DNA of 64,000 nucleotides from Ectothiorhodospira haloalkaliphila ATCC 51935 (lineage in GTDB: Bacteria; Pseudomonadota; Gammaproteobacteria; Ectothiorhodospirales; Ectothiorhodospiraceae): assembly GCF_000633935.1 (NCBI RefSeq), contig NZ_KK214998.1:1749776-1813775 (forward strand), read 5' to 3'. This document shows positions 28,556 to 37,516 of this stretch, piece after piece (within the stretch, counting starts at the first letter, position 1; each line of letters starts with the position of its first letter). The position numbers were made by a program, and so were the translations under genes. The notes under the pieces are model-generated. The model was given only the letters and a program-made list of their open reading frames with translations. It was not told the DNA's origin and searched no databases.

Positions 28556-29733
28556 GAAAGTGTGTTCGGGTCGAACAGACGGCCGTGTTCGGCAATGGCA
28601 AAACGGTCGGTCATGCCGGCCACGTAATCCGCCACGGCGCGGGCACGACCGGCGTCACCGGACTGGGCGGACAGGCGTCGTGCCTTGTCCTCGTGCTCCG
28701 GGGGCAGCAGGGCAGGCTCGGCCATGTAGGCGGCAAACAATTCCCTGAGCACCCGGGCCGCCTTCATGGTCATGCGGTTCACCCGATAATGCCGGTAAAG
28801 ATGCTGACGTAGAAACCGTTTAAGTTCAAGGTTGTATTCGCGGATTTGTGCGCTGAAGCAAATCAGCGGGCGTCCCTGGGCGCGCACCGCGTCCGGGTGA
28901 TCCGGGGCCGCCTCGTGGATGCGGGCCAGACTGCTTTCCACCAGGTCGGTGACCAGACGGTTGATCATGCGCCGGATCACCTCGTGACGGGCACGTTTTT
29001 CGGGCAGCTCCCCGTAACGTGCCCGCACCGCTTCGAAGGCCTCCCGAAACAGGGTCACGTCCATGAGCTGTTCCAGGGTGATCAGGCCCGATCGCAGGCC
29101 GTCGTCCACATCGTGGTTATTGTAGGCGATCTCGTCGGCCAGGTTGTTCAGTTGCGCCTCCAGGGTGGGCTGGTGCCCGTCCACGAAACGCCGGCCCACA
29201 TCGCCCAGGGTGGCGGCCACCCTGGGGTCGCAGTGCTTGAGGATCCCCTCGCGGGTCTCGAAGGTGAGGTTGAGGCCGTCGAACTCGGCGTAATGGGCCT
29301 CCAGGGACTCCACCACTCTCAGCGACTGAAGGTTGTGCTCAAAGCCACCGTGATCGGCCATGCAGGCGTTCAGGGTGTCCTGGCCGGCATGGCCGAAGGG
29401 GGTGTGGCCCAGGTCATGAGCCAGGGCGATGGCCTCGGTGAGGTCCTCGTTCAGGCGCAGCACCCGGGCGCAGCCACGGGCGATCTGCGCCACTTCCAGG
29501 CTGTGGGTGAGGCGGGTACGGAACAGGTCCCCCTCGTGATTGATGAATACCTGGGTCTTGTATTCCAGACGCCGGAAGGCGGTGGAGTGAATGATGCGGT
29601 CCCGATCCCGCTGGAACTCGCTACGGTAGATCGGGGAGTCCTCCGGGTGGCTGCGGCCGCGGCTCAGGTCATCCCGGGCCGCGTAGGGGGCCAGATGGGC
29701 GGGATCGTTCAGGGCGGCCGGTGTGGTGTTCAT
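28552..29733 (-). CDS. dgt: dGTPase-like triphosphohydrolase
   Basis: This HD-domain dNTPase of 393 residues cleaves dGTP (or other dNTPs) to the nucleoside and triphosphate. [10 protein letters not shown] is a family signature. The metal-binding residues are His in [15 protein letters not shown], the HD pair in [15 protein letters not shown], and the distal Asp in [16 protein letters not shown]. The gene lies between aroB and damX with 4-nt overlaps on both sides, an operon with tight translational coupling. Confidence 0.93.
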   Translation of the reverse strand: MNTTPAALNDPAHLAPYAARDDLSRGRSHPEDSPIYRSEFQRDRDRIIHSTAFRRLEYKTQVFINHEGDLFRTRLTHSLEVAQIARGCARVLRLNEDLTEAIALAHDLGHTPFGHAGQDTLNACMADHGGFEHNLQSLRVVESLEAHYAEFDGLNLTFETREGILKHCDPRVAATLGDVGRRFVDGHQPTLEAQLNNLADEIAYNNHDVDDGLRSGLITLEQLMDVTLFREAFEAVRARYGELPEKRARHEVIRRMINRLVTDLVESSLARIHEAAPDHPDAVRAQGRPLICFSAQIREYNLELKRFLRQHLYRHYRVNRMTMKAARVLRELFAAYMAEPALLPPEHEDKARRLSAQSGDAGRARAVADYVAGMTDRFAIAEHGRLFDPNTLS

Positions 29734-30821
29734 GGGCGGGTCAGTGCGTTCAGGGTGTTGTCGAGGGCCCCGGGGTCGAAGTCCGCCGTTACCACGGATG
29801 TGCCGATGCCCTGGAGCAAGACCAGTCGCAACTGGCCCTGCAGGACCTTCTTGTCGCCCGCCATGATCTGTTTGAAGCGCTCTGCGGACAGTCCTGTCGG
29901 CGGGGCCACCGGCAGGCGCGCCGCCTGGATGAGGTGGGTGGTGCGATTCAGATCGTCGTCATCGATCCAGTGCATCTGCCGGGACAGGTGGGCCGCCATG
30001 ATCATGCCGGCGCCCACTGCCTCGCCGTGCAGCCACTGGCCATAGCCCATGCCGTTTTCGATGGCATGGCCGAAGGTGTGACCCAGGTTCAGCAGCGCAC
30101 GGCGTCCTGACTCCCGCTCATCCTGAGCCACCACCCGGGCCTTGTCGGCGCAGGAGCGGTGGATGGCCCAGGCCAGGGCTTCGGGTTCCCGGGCCAGCAG
30201 GCGTGGCAGGTGTTCCTCCAGCCAGACGAAGAAGTCTGCATCGTCGATCAGGCCGTACTTGATCACCTCGGCCAGGCCGGCGCTGAGTTCCCGGTCGGGC
30301 AGGGTGTTGAGGGTATCCGTGTCGATGACCACCAGCCGGGGCTGATGGAAGGCGCCGATCATGTTCTTGCCCAGCGCATGATTCACGCCGGTCTTGCCGC
30401 CCACCGAGGAATCCACCTGGGAGAGCAGGGTGGTGGGTACCTGAATGAAGTCCACGCCGCGTAGGTAGGTGGCGGCGGCAAAGCCGGTGATATCTCCGAT
30501 CACACCGCCTCCCAGTGCAATGAGCATGGCGCTACGGTCCAGGCGTCGCTCCAGCAGGAAGGTGTAGATGCGGTTGAGGGTGTCGACGTTCTTGTACTGC
30601 TCGCCATCGGGCAGTATCAGGGCCTCCACCGGGCCGTCATGCACGGCCGCCAGGGTCTGCTTGAGGGTGTCCAGGTAGAGGGGGGCGACGGTCTCGTTGG
30701 TCACGATGACCGCACGGCGACCCTTCAGCAGGGCCTCGAAGTGCCCCGGCTCTTTCAATAGCCCCCGGCCGATGTGGATCGGGTAGCTGCGTTCGGCAAG
30801 ATCAACGGTGAGGGTGTCCAT
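29730..30821 (-). CDS. aroB: 3-dehydroquinate synthase
   Basis: AroB is the second enzyme of the shikimate pathway (DAHP to 3-dehydroquinate), NAD- and metal-dependent, 363 residues. Motifs are [21 protein letters not shown] for NAD binding, [21 protein letters not shown], and the zinc ligands including [12 protein letters not shown] and HGEAVGAGM. It overlaps dgt by 4 nt and lies 47 nt after aroK. Confidence 0.97.
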   Translation of the reverse strand: MDTLTVDLAERSYPIHIGRGLLKEPGHFEALLKGRRAVIVTNETVAPLYLDTLKQTLAAVHDGPVEALILPDGEQYKNVDTLNRIYTFLLERRLDRSAMLIALGGGVIGDITGFAAATYLRGVDFIQVPTTLLSQVDSSVGGKTGVNHALGKNMIGAFHQPRLVVIDTDTLNTLPDRELSAGLAEVIKYGLIDDADFFVWLEEHLPRLLAREPEALAWAIHRSCADKARVVAQDERESGRRALLNLGHTFGHAIENGMGYGQWLHGEAVGAGMIMAAHLSRQMHWIDDDDLNRTTHLIQAARLPVAPPTGLSAERFKQIMAGDKKVLQGQLRLVLLQGIGTSVVTADFDPGALDNTLNALTRP

Positions 30822-30868
30822 GCCCGGATGATACTAAGGTGGGCATCGTGAAAGCCACCGTGACGGCA

Positions 30869-31462
30869 TCACTCCGGGGCGGAAACGGGTGTCCGGGAGC
30901 GGGCCTTGTCCGGCTTGGGGAGGCGACCTCTGAAGCGCCGGGCCACGGTGCGCACTGTGCCGCGTAGATGTTCCCGGTCGGTGTCCACCACCAGGTGGGC
31001 GATCTCCCGGTACAGCGGGTCGCGAATCCTGAGCAGCTCCTCCAGCCGGGCACGGGGGTTTTCCGTTTGCAGCAGCGGGCGGTTGCGATCCCGGGCGGTG
31101 CGCCGCAGTTGTACCGACACGGAGGTGCGCAGATACACCACCAGGCCACAGCGTTTCAGGCATTCCCGGTTTTCCGGGCGCATCACGACGCCCCCACCGG
31201 TGGCCAGGACGATGCCCTCGCGGCTGCACAGGTCGGCGATCACCGCTGCTTCACGCTGGCGAAAGCCATCCTCGCCCTCGTACTCAAAGATGGTGGGGAT
31301 GTCCACGCCCATGCGGCGCTCGATTTCCCGATCGCTGTCCACAAAGGGCAGGTGCAGGTGGCTGGCCAGGTGTCGACCCACGGTGGATTTGCCGGCCCCC
31401 ATGGGTCCGATCAGGACGATGTTGGATTTTTCCGGCAATGGGGTGCGTCTGGGCGGTTTCAT
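30869..31462 (-). CDS. aroK: Shikimate kinase
   Basis: AroK phosphorylates shikimate with ATP. The 197-residue protein has Walker [18 protein letters not shown], the shikimate-binding [24 protein letters not shown], and the lid motif RDRNRPLLQ. It is longer at the C-terminus than E. coli AroK, with a basic tail ([22 protein letters not shown]). It opens the aroK-aroB-dgt-damX run. Confidence 0.96.
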   Translation of the reverse strand: MKPPRRTPLPEKSNIVLIGPMGAGKSTVGRHLASHLHLPFVDSDREIERRMGVDIPTIFEYEGEDGFRQREAAVIADLCSREGIVLATGGGVVMRPENRECLKRCGLVVYLRTSVSVQLRRTARDRNRPLLQTENPRARLEELLRIRDPLYREIAHLVVDTDREHLRGTVRTVARRFRGRLPKPDKARSRTPVSAPE

Positions 31463-31472
31463 GGCGTGCGGT

Positions 31473-31498
31473 CACCCGGCCCACCAGCGGGCCGGGTG
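31473..31498 (-). other. Perfect stem-loop before aroK
   Basis: CACCCGGCCC and GGGCCGGGTG form a perfect 10-bp stem with a 6-nt loop, starting 10 nt after the small membrane-protein stop and ending 10 nt before the aroK ATG. There is no T tract. It may protect or partly terminate the upstream message, or influence aroK translation. Confidence 0.5.
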
Positions 31499-31508
31499 CT
31501 CGGGATGC

Positions 31509-31637
31509 TTACTTCTGGAAGGTCACCACGATGATCTGGGCGGCAATGATGATGCCGATGATCACATACAGGGTCACCATGAAGGGTACGCCCAGCTGCA
31601 GGGAGGCCACGGTCTGGCCTGCGAGTTCTTCTGACAT
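31509..31637 (-). CDS. 42-residue small membrane protein
   Basis: A strong ribosome site (AGGAGGTGG) lies 5 nt before the ATG at 31637. The product (MSEELAGQTVASLQLGVPFM...) has a short polar N-terminus, then one long hydrophobic segment (VTLYVIIGIIIAAQIIVV) ending TFQK. An upstream start at 31739 would add a basic, unlikely extension. No family is recognised. It lies just upstream of aroK on the same strand. Confidence 0.6.
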   Translation of the reverse strand: MSEELAGQTVASLQLGVPFMVTLYVIIGIIIAAQIIVVTFQK

Positions 31638-31814
31638 GTTTCCACCTCCTGAACAGGTTTTGGATCGGGCGCCGGCAACGGACCGTCTGTGCGGCTTTTG
31701 ACTCGTCCGGCGCTCGTGCGGGTCACGAATTCCCATCAAGAGAGTGGATCATTGGCGCTCCGGAGGCAACCCCACCCGAGACGCCCTGCGTTTCTCGACT
31801 CCCGGGGCTGGAAA

Positions 31815-31860
31815 TTTTCAGGATTCCGGGCTAGCATTAGATTAAGATTAATTCTCATTT
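31815..31860 (+). promoter_or_regulatory. Promoter with Fur-box-like operator
   Basis: TTTTCA (31815-31820) and TAGATT (31838-31843) are 17 bp apart. Overlapping the -10 box, positions 31840-31860 read as two GATTAA hexamers followed by T and TCTCAT, close to the Fur arrangement of GATAAT hexamers (two direct, one inverted). A GGGAGGG ribosome site follows, then the transporter start. Iron or manganese repression is inferred. Confidence 0.5.
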
Positions 31861-31876
31861 AAGGGAGGGTAATGTC

Positions 31877-32782
31877 ATGAAAAGCCTTCGCGTGGTCACG
31901 TTGTTTGTGTTGTCTCTGGTGGCGGTGCCGCTTGCCGCCCACGAGCCCCCGCGCGTGGTGACCACCTTTTCGGTCCTGGGAGACCTGGTGGAGAGGGTGG
32001 CCGGTGGCGACGCCCAGGTGAGGGTGCTCACCCCGGTGGGTGCAGAGGTGCATGACTGGGAGCTCACGCCCGATAACTTCAAGGCCCTGGAGCGAGCCGA
32101 TCTGGTGCTCTACAACGGTTACATGCTGGAACAGTGGATGGGGCAGGTGCGCGCCACGACGCGGCGCGACGTGCCGCTGGTGGCCGTGGCCGAGCAGGCT
32201 GGGGTGGAAACCCATCCCATCGTGACCGGTGATTTCGAAGGGGATCCCGATCCTCATCTCTGGATGGATCCTCGCAAGGCCGCTGCCTACGGCCATGCCA
32301 TTGCCCGGGCCCTGGGGGACATTCACCCCGCCCGTGCTGAGGCCTTTGCCACCCGTGCCCGGGCCCTGGAGTCCGAGCTTGAGGTCCTCCACGAGGAGAT
32401 CCTTGAGGCGCTTTCCCCCATTCCCGAAGAGCAGCGCCTGCTGATCACCAGCGAGGCAGCATTCGTATACTTCGCCCACGCATATGGCCTGCGCCATGAT
32501 GGCGTTTGGGGAACCAACGCGGAGACCGAGGGCTCCCCGCGGCAGATCATGCGTATCGTGGATCTGGTGCGTGAGCAGGCGCCCGGGGCCGTCTTCTGGG
32601 AGAGCACCATTTCGGATCGCCATGTGCGCAGCGTGGCCGAGGACACCGGCGTGACCGTGGCCGGCCCCCTGTACGTGGATTCCCTCGGGCAGCCCGGTAG
32701 CGGCGCTGAGGATTATTTCGCCATGATGCGCCATAACATGATGCTGCTCAGGGAACACCTTGGAGGTCGTCAGGATGAGTGA
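31877..32782 (+). CDS. Mn/Fe-type ABC transporter substrate-binding protein
   Basis: This 301-residue periplasmic cluster A-I metal-binding protein has a signal peptide (SLRVVTLFVLSLVAVPLAAHE). Expected metal ligands are His in GAEVHDWELTPDN, His in DPHLWMDPR, Glu in LITSEAAFVYFAHAYGL, and a late Asp (YVDSLG). The third ligand is Glu rather than the His of ZnuA, and WESTISDRHVRSVAEDTG resembles SitA/YfeA, so manganese or iron is more likely than zinc. It is the first gene of a three-gene transporter behind a Fur-like box. Confidence 0.85.
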   Translation: MKSLRVVTLFVLSLVAVPLAAHEPPRVVTTFSVLGDLVERVAGGDAQVRVLTPVGAEVHDWELTPDNFKALERADLVLYNGYMLEQWMGQVRATTRRDVPLVAVAEQAGVETHPIVTGDFEGDPDPHLWMDPRKAAAYGHAIARALGDIHPARAEAFATRARALESELEVLHEEILEALSPIPEEQRLLITSEAAFVYFAHAYGLRHDGVWGTNAETEGSPRQIMRIVDLVREQAPGAVFWESTISDRHVRSVAEDTGVTVAGPLYVDSLGQPGSGAEDYFAMMRHNMMLLREHLGGRQDE

Positions 32783-33575
32783 AGTGGTACACCAGTCGCT
32801 GCCCGCGGTGGAAGTCCGGCATGTGTACGCGGCCTACGATGGACAAGCGGTGCTGGAGGATGTGCACATCGACCTGCCAGCCGGTGAATGGACAGCCATC
32901 ATCGGCCCCAATGGTGCTGGCAAGTCGACCCTTTTTCGTATCCTGCTGGGGGTGATGAAGGCGCAGCGTGGGCAGGTGCAGGTGCTCGGGCAGGAGCCGT
33001 CCGCCCAGCGCCGTGCCGGGGTGATGGCCTACATGGCCCAGCAGGAGGCGGTGGAATGGGACTTTCCCATCTCCGTCAGGGATACGGTGCTCACGGGTCG
33101 CTATGGCCACATGCGTGGCGATGCCTTCTGGAGGCGCATCGTGCCGCCCCGCTGGTGCGACCCCCGGCACTGGGCGGTGGTACGTCAGGCCCTCAAGGCC
33201 GTCGACATGCAGGATTATGCCGACCGGCCCATCGGCGCGCTCTCGGGCGGTCAGAAAAAGCGGGTGCTGTTGGCCCGGGCTCTGGCCCAGGAGGCCAGGG
33301 TGTTGCTACTGGACGAGCCCCTGGCCGGGGTGGATACCGCCAGCGAGCGCCTCATCATGAAGGTGCTGGATGGCGAACGCCGTTCCGGGCGCACCGTGAT
33401 CATGGTCACCCACGACATGGACAGCGCCCGCCGCTACGCGGACAAGGTGCTGCTGCTCAATCGCCAGGTGGTGGGTATGGGGGCTCCCGAGCGCATGCTG
33501 GTGGATGAGATGCTGGCCCGAACTGCGGCGGCGGGATGGGTGCGGGATCATGAACCCTTGGTGGAGGCATCGTGA
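32775..33575 (+). CDS. Mn/Fe-type ABC transporter ATP-binding protein
   Basis: This 266-residue ATPase has Walker A GPNGAGKSTLFR, Q-loop MAQQEAVEWDFP, signature LSGGQKKRVLLARAL, Walker B VLLLDEPLAGVD and the switch His in VTHDMDSAR. The ATG at 32775 follows GGAGG and overlaps the binding-protein stop by 8 nt; a TTG at 32760 is possible. It pairs with the permease that begins at its stop codon. Confidence 0.92.
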   Translation: MSEVVHQSLPAVEVRHVYAAYDGQAVLEDVHIDLPAGEWTAIIGPNGAGKSTLFRILLGVMKAQRGQVQVLGQEPSAQRRAGVMAYMAQQEAVEWDFPISVRDTVLTGRYGHMRGDAFWRRIVPPRWCDPRHWAVVRQALKAVDMQDYADRPIGALSGGQKKRVLLARALAQEARVLLLDEPLAGVDTASERLIMKVLDGERRSGRTVIMVTHDMDSARRYADKVLLLNRQVVGMGAPERMLVDEMLARTAAAGWVRDHEPLVEAS

Positions 33576-34513
33576 TGGCATGGTTCGAATCCCTGGGCAT
33601 GGCCCTGATCGACGTATTGATCGCCGGTTTGATGCTGATCGTGGGCCTGTTTCCCGAGGCCCTCTCGGCACCCTTCGACTACGCCTTCATGCAGCGGGCC
33701 CTGCTCACCTCCATCCTGGTGGGCGCCATCTGCGGCCTGCTGTCCTGCTTCGTGGTGCTCAAGCGCTGGTCGCTTTTGGGCGATGCCATTTCCCACGCCG
33801 TGCTGCCCGGTGTGGCCATCGCCTATCTGCTGGGCTGGCCCTTCTTCATTGGCGCCTTCCTGGCCGGCGCCGTCTCGGCCCTGGGCATTGGCGCACTGGA
33901 GCGGCACACACGCATCAAGTCCGATGCGGCCATGGGCCTGATGTTCACCTTCGCCTTCGCCCTGGGGGTGGTGATCATCGGCAAGATCGCCACCAATACC
34001 CACCTGATGCATATCCTTTTCGGGAATGTCCTGGGTGTTCAATATCCGGCGCTGATGCTCACCCTGTTCTCCGGCGTGGTGGCCCTGGTGGCGGTATGGG
34101 TCTTCTATCGATCCCTGGTGCTTTACACCTTCGACCCCATGCAGGCCCAGGCCCTCGGGTTCAATACCAGCGTGGTGCATTACGGGCTGATCCTGTTGCT
34201 TACTCTCACCATCGTCGCCAGCCTGGAGACGGTGGGCATCATCCTGGTGGTGGCCATGCTCATCACACCGGGGGCCACGGCTCATCTGCTCACCGACCGA
34301 CTGACCACCATGATGTTGTTGTCGGTGGGCACCGGGATATTGTCGGCGGTGCTGGGGTTGTATCTTTCCTTCCTGTTCGATGTGGCCTCAGGCGGTGCCA
34401 TCGTGCTGGTGGCTACCGCGCTGTTCGCCGTGGCCCTGCTGGCAGCGCCCCGCCACGGCCTGGTGGGTCGCTGGTGGCGTCGGCGCCGGGGGGCGGCAGC
34501 CATGGTGCCCTGA
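33575..34513 (+). CDS. Mn/Fe-type ABC transporter permease
   Basis: This ABC-3 family membrane permease of 312 residues has eight or nine hydrophobic segments. SCFVVLKRWSLLGDAISHAVLPG is the conserved cytoplasmic contact loop, and LETVGIILVVAMLITPGATA is a family signature. The ATG at 33575 overlaps the ATPase stop (TGATG); a GTG 3 nt earlier is also possible. The C-terminus is very basic (GRWWRRRRGAAA). Confidence 0.92.
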   Translation: MAWFESLGMALIDVLIAGLMLIVGLFPEALSAPFDYAFMQRALLTSILVGAICGLLSCFVVLKRWSLLGDAISHAVLPGVAIAYLLGWPFFIGAFLAGAVSALGIGALERHTRIKSDAAMGLMFTFAFALGVVIIGKIATNTHLMHILFGNVLGVQYPALMLTLFSGVVALVAVWVFYRSLVLYTFDPMQAQALGFNTSVVHYGLILLLTLTIVASLETVGIILVVAMLITPGATAHLLTDRLTTMMLLSVGTGILSAVLGLYLSFLFDVASGGAIVLVATALFAVALLAAPRHGLVGRWWRRRRGAAAMVP

Positions 34514-34548
34514 GGGCGGGTGGTGAGAAAGATTTCTGTCCGGTGCCC

Positions 34549-34575
34549 TCAAGTCGGCTTCAGGTCTGCCGCTAC
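34549..34575 (+). promoter_or_regulatory. Sigma28 (FliA)-type promoter
   Basis: TCAAGTCG, an 11-bp spacer and GCCGCTAC match the flagellar sigma28 pattern (TAAAGTTT, 11 bp, GCCGATAA) at 5/8 and 6/8 positions. It lies 60 nt before the YjfB-family start. Confidence 0.55.
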
Positions 34576-34635
34576 CCTTCTCGAGCCCCCTGAAAACGGC
34601 TTCACATTCACGCATGCGATGTTTCGGAGATCCCC

Positions 34636-34833
34636 ATGGACGCCAACGCCATTGCCAATCTGGCCACTCAGTTGAGCCAGCAGCAAACTGCCCTTGACGT
34701 GGGCACGGCCGTCACCAAGAAGGCCATTGATGTCCAGGCACAGGTCGCCGCCGATCTGGTGGATGCACTGCCCGATCCCGGTTCTCAGGTCCTGCCTGCC
34801 AATCTGGGCAACAACATCAATGTAACGGCCTGA
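34636..34833 (+). CDS. YjfB-family putative motility protein
   Basis: This 65-residue protein resembles the YjfB motility family: an N-terminal helix rich in Gln/Ala (NAIANLATQLSQQQTALDVG), the central VTKKAIDVQAQVA, and the C-terminal LGNNINVTA. The biochemical role of the family is unknown. A sigma28-type promoter upstream supports flagellar co-regulation. A hairpin follows the stop. Confidence 0.7.
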   Translation: MDANAIANLATQLSQQQTALDVGTAVTKKAIDVQAQVAADLVDALPDPGSQVLPANLGNNINVTA

Positions 34834-34835
34834 CG

Positions 34836-34881
34836 GGCCCCGAAGGCGCAGCCCCCTGATGAGAACGGCCTCTTCGGGGCC
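34836..34881. other. Inverted repeat after yjfB
   Basis: GGCCCCGAAG (34836-34845) and CTTCGGGGCC (34872-34881) form a perfect 10-bp stem around a 26-nt loop. With no T tract it is at most a weak terminator. Confidence 0.45.
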
Positions 34882-34890
34882 GATTCACTG

Positions 34891-34931
34891 AGCCCCTTGC
34901 CCCTTGGGGGAGAGGGGTCGGGGTGAGGGGG
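34891..34931. repeat. Dispersed CCCCTCTCCCC-type repeat, copy 2
   Basis: AGCCCCTTGCCCCTTGGGGG followed by AGAGGGGTCGGGGTGAGGGGG is an inverted-orientation relative of the copy at 10370. It fills much of the gap between yjfB and pilV. Confidence 0.65.
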
Positions 34932-35036
34932 GCGGCTGCAAGGACTTGATGCCCTTGCCCGGTTGGCTTAGTCTGCCCCTGCCCGACCCCGGCTCGGCCC
35001 ACAAGGAAACGGATATCGTCACAGGAGGTGACCCCC

Positions 35037-35486
35037 ATGCCAAACCGACTTCCTCGTCCCCCCTCAGCACCCCGTCATCTCCAGGGCTTCACTCTCGTCG
35101 AAGCCCTGGTTGCGCTGCTGGTGCTTTCCATAGGCCTGCTCGGCTTGGCCGGGCTGCAACTGTTCTCCCTGCAAAGTGCCCATTCCGCCTACCAGCGCAC
35201 CGTGGCCAGCATCATGGCCATGGATGCCGGCGAGCGTCTGTGGCTGGCGGCGGCCACGGGTATGGCGGACCCGGAATCCGTGCAAGGGCCATGGCGTGGC
35301 CACTGGCAACATGATCCGGATGCTCCGGAGCGCGTCGGCCTGCCCGAGGCTGGCGATAGCGCGCTGGACTGCGGTGCCTCGGGTTGCACCGTGCGCATCC
35401 GGTGGGTGGATGGGCGATTCGATGACGCGGATGACAGGCCGGTGTTCGAATATGCATTGCAACCGCCAGCGGTATCGCTGCCATGA
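35037..35486 (+). CDS. pilV: Type IV pilus minor pilin PilV
   Basis: This 149-residue minor pilin has a type III signal peptide: a short basic leader, then the prepilin peptidase site HLQG/FTLVEALVALLVLS with Glu at +5 and a hydrophobic helix. The ATG at 35037 has an AGGAGGTG site 6 nt upstream; a GTG at 35028 is part of that site. Minor pilins prime pilus assembly. pilW overlaps its stop by 4 nt. Confidence 0.85.
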   Translation: MPNRLPRPPSAPRHLQGFTLVEALVALLVLSIGLLGLAGLQLFSLQSAHSAYQRTVASIMAMDAGERLWLAAATGMADPESVQGPWRGHWQHDPDAPERVGLPEAGDSALDCGASGCTVRIRWVDGRFDDADDRPVFEYALQPPAVSLP

Positions 35487-36010
35487 GTGCGGCTCCTGTT
35501 GAAGTGGGGCCACAGTATCCGGCGCGGGGTTTTTCCCTGGTCGAGCTGATGGTCGCCATGGTGATCGGCCTGATTTTGATGGCCGGGGTGGTGCAGGTCT
35601 TTCTCGCCAACCACGTGGCCTATCGGGAGGCCCAGCGGTTCGGGCAGCTCCAGGAAACCATGGCCTTTGCCGTGGACTATCTGGCCCGGGATATACGCGG
35701 TGCCGAGCACGTGAGTCACGCCAATGGTGAATTGGCGGTGGTCCGGGATCGCACCATCGACTGGTGCGGCGCGCCACCGGGTGTGCACACGGTGACCTAT
35801 TTCATCCAGGGCGACGCCCTGCGTTGTCGCCATGGCTCGCAGCACAATCACGAACTGCTGCGGGGCTTTCGGCCCGGGTCCGGGTTGATGGTGCAGCCCC
35901 TGCCTGATGCGCAGGACACACTGGCCGTGCGGTGGGGTTGGTGCTTCAAAGCGGTGGTGCTCAAGGGGTGCCCCCACGGGATCACCATCTCGAATTCCAT
36001 GTCACCCTGA
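35483..36010 (+). CDS. pilW: Type IV pilus minor pilin PilW, probably frameshifted near its 3' end
   Basis: Minor pilin with prepilin site ARG/FSLVELMVAMVIGLI and the PilW-like continuation FLANHVAYREAQRFGQLQETM and FAVDYLARDIRGAEHV. The frame ends after 175 residues in an atypical tail (CPHGITISNSMSP). A different frame over 35940-36045 reads VLQSGGAQGVPPRDHHLEF and then HVTLRNRILSAAPPT, a far more pilin-like ending. Adding one T near 35938 would join them. pilX, pilY1 and pilE are absent, so the locus is reduced. Confidence 0.75.
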   Translation: MSAAPVEVGPQYPARGFSLVELMVAMVIGLILMAGVVQVFLANHVAYREAQRFGQLQETMAFAVDYLARDIRGAEHVSHANGELAVVRDRTIDWCGAPPGVHTVTYFIQGDALRCRHGSQHNHELLRGFRPGSGLMVQPLPDAQDTLAVRWGWCFKAVVLKGCPHGITISNSMSP

Positions 36011-36158
36011 GAAACCGCATACTGTCGGCAGCACCGCCCACATGACAGGGTCTCCAGGGCCGGGTCTGGGGCGGCGGTCCGTTGAGATTGATCGTGCCGC
36101 GATGGCCGGAGAGTGTGAGATACTGCACAATCATGCGCCACGCCGGTGAGATGTTGAG

Positions 36159-37445
36159 ATGGCAGTGATCAAGCAGGAGCTTGCCGCGACGTCCGTCAGG
36201 AAGGGGATGTACGTCTGCGAACTGGATCGCCCCTGGCAGGGTACGCCGTTTCCCCTGCAAGGCTTCTGGGTGGAAACGGATGAGCAGATCCGCTACCTCA
36301 AGGAAAACTGCACCATCGTTGCCGTGGACCGGGACAAGACCCCGGATGAACTGCTCCAGCCCACCCCGGGCACCCGGCGCCGGACCCGGTCCGCCATTGA
36401 CCGTGTTCGCAAGGTGGAGTGCGACGCGCCGCCGCCAGAAGCACTCGCCGAAATCGGCGCACAGATGGATCGTGCCCGTTCAGTGTGGCGGGATGCACAG
36501 CATTACATCACCGAGGTTCTGGAAGATGCCCGCCTGGGCCGTTCGGTAAACACCGGGCAGGTGCGTCGGGTTGTGAGCCATCTGGCCGAGCAGGTGGTGG
36601 AAAGTCCCAATGCCCTGTTGTGGCTCACCCACCTGCGCGAACGTGACCGATACACCTCATTGCACAGCATCAATGTCTGCATCCTGTCGCTGAGCTTCGG
36701 GCGCTTTCTGGGAATGGGCCGTGACGAACTGGAGGTTCTGGGTCTGGGCGCGTTATTGCACGATATCGGCAAGCTGCGCGTGCCGCTGGAGATCCTCAAC
36801 TGCCCGCGTCGGCTGACCGCCGAAGAGTTCGAGCAGATGAAGGCCCATCCCGTGCTCGGCTACGCCCTGCTCAAGCGCAACAAGGATCTCCCCGAACAGG
36901 CGTTGCAGACGGCCCTGTGTCATCACGAGCGCATCAATGGCGCAGGTTACCCCAACGGCCACAAGGGTGATGCCATTCCACCCCATGCCCGCCTGGTGGC
37001 GGTGGTGGATGTCTACGACGCCATCAGTAGTAAACGGGTTTACCACGATGGAATGACCCCGCAGGACGCCCTGAACATCATCTTTCGCATGCGTGGCGAG
37101 GAACTGGATACCGAACTGGTGGAGGCCTTCATCCGCTGCGTGGGCATCTATCCGGTGGGCAGTCTGGTGGAACTCACCTCCGGTGAGGTAGGGGTGGTGG
37201 TGGGCTTCAATGCCCGCCATCGCCTCAGGCCCACGGTGATGCTGCTGCTGGATGCGGAACACAGCCCCATGCACACCCCGAGCCTCCTCAATCTGGCGAG
37301 CACGGCCTGGGAGGCGGGTTCCTCCGCCCCCGCCATACGTTCGGTCCTCGAGCCCGGCAGCCATGGGATCGACCCCCATCAGGTGGTCCAATACGTGACG
37401 CAGGAGGGCTGGCAGGCGCCAGCGGAACGCGCCGTGGCCCGCTGA
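36159..37445 (+). CDS. HD-GYP domain phosphodiesterase (DUF3391 N-terminus)
   Basis: This 428-residue cytoplasmic signalling protein has an N-terminal DUF3391 (KGMYVCELDRPWQGTPFPLQGF). The HD-GYP domain carries LHSINVCILS, the metal-binding LLHDIGKLRVP, MKAHPVLGYALL, HHERINGAGYPNG (the GYP motif) and VVDVYDAISSKR. HD-GYP enzymes hydrolyse cyclic-di-GMP, which controls pili and motility, in keeping with its pilV/pilW and yjfB neighbours. No receiver domain is present. Confidence 0.93.
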   Translation: MAVIKQELAATSVRKGMYVCELDRPWQGTPFPLQGFWVETDEQIRYLKENCTIVAVDRDKTPDELLQPTPGTRRRTRSAIDRVRKVECDAPPPEALAEIGAQMDRARSVWRDAQHYITEVLEDARLGRSVNTGQVRRVVSHLAEQVVESPNALLWLTHLRERDRYTSLHSINVCILSLSFGRFLGMGRDELEVLGLGALLHDIGKLRVPLEILNCPRRLTAEEFEQMKAHPVLGYALLKRNKDLPEQALQTALCHHERINGAGYPNGHKGDAIPPHARLVAVVDVYDAISSKRVYHDGMTPQDALNIIFRMRGEELDTELVEAFIRCVGIYPVGSLVELTSGEVGVVVGFNARHRLRPTVMLLLDAEHSPMHTPSLLNLASTAWEAGSSAPAIRSVLEPGSHGIDPHQVVQYVTQEGWQAPAERAVAR

Positions 37446-37516
37446 TGCACCCAGGCCTGTCGGTATCCGACCGAACCGCTACAATCTGCTGGTCAATCCA
37501 CATATCGGGAGATCCC

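Noticed and set aside
31877..34513. ZnuABC zinc transporter label
   Set aside because: The binding protein has Glu at the third ligand position (TSEAAF) where ZnuA has His, and it resembles SitA/YfeA elsewhere; no His-rich loop is present.
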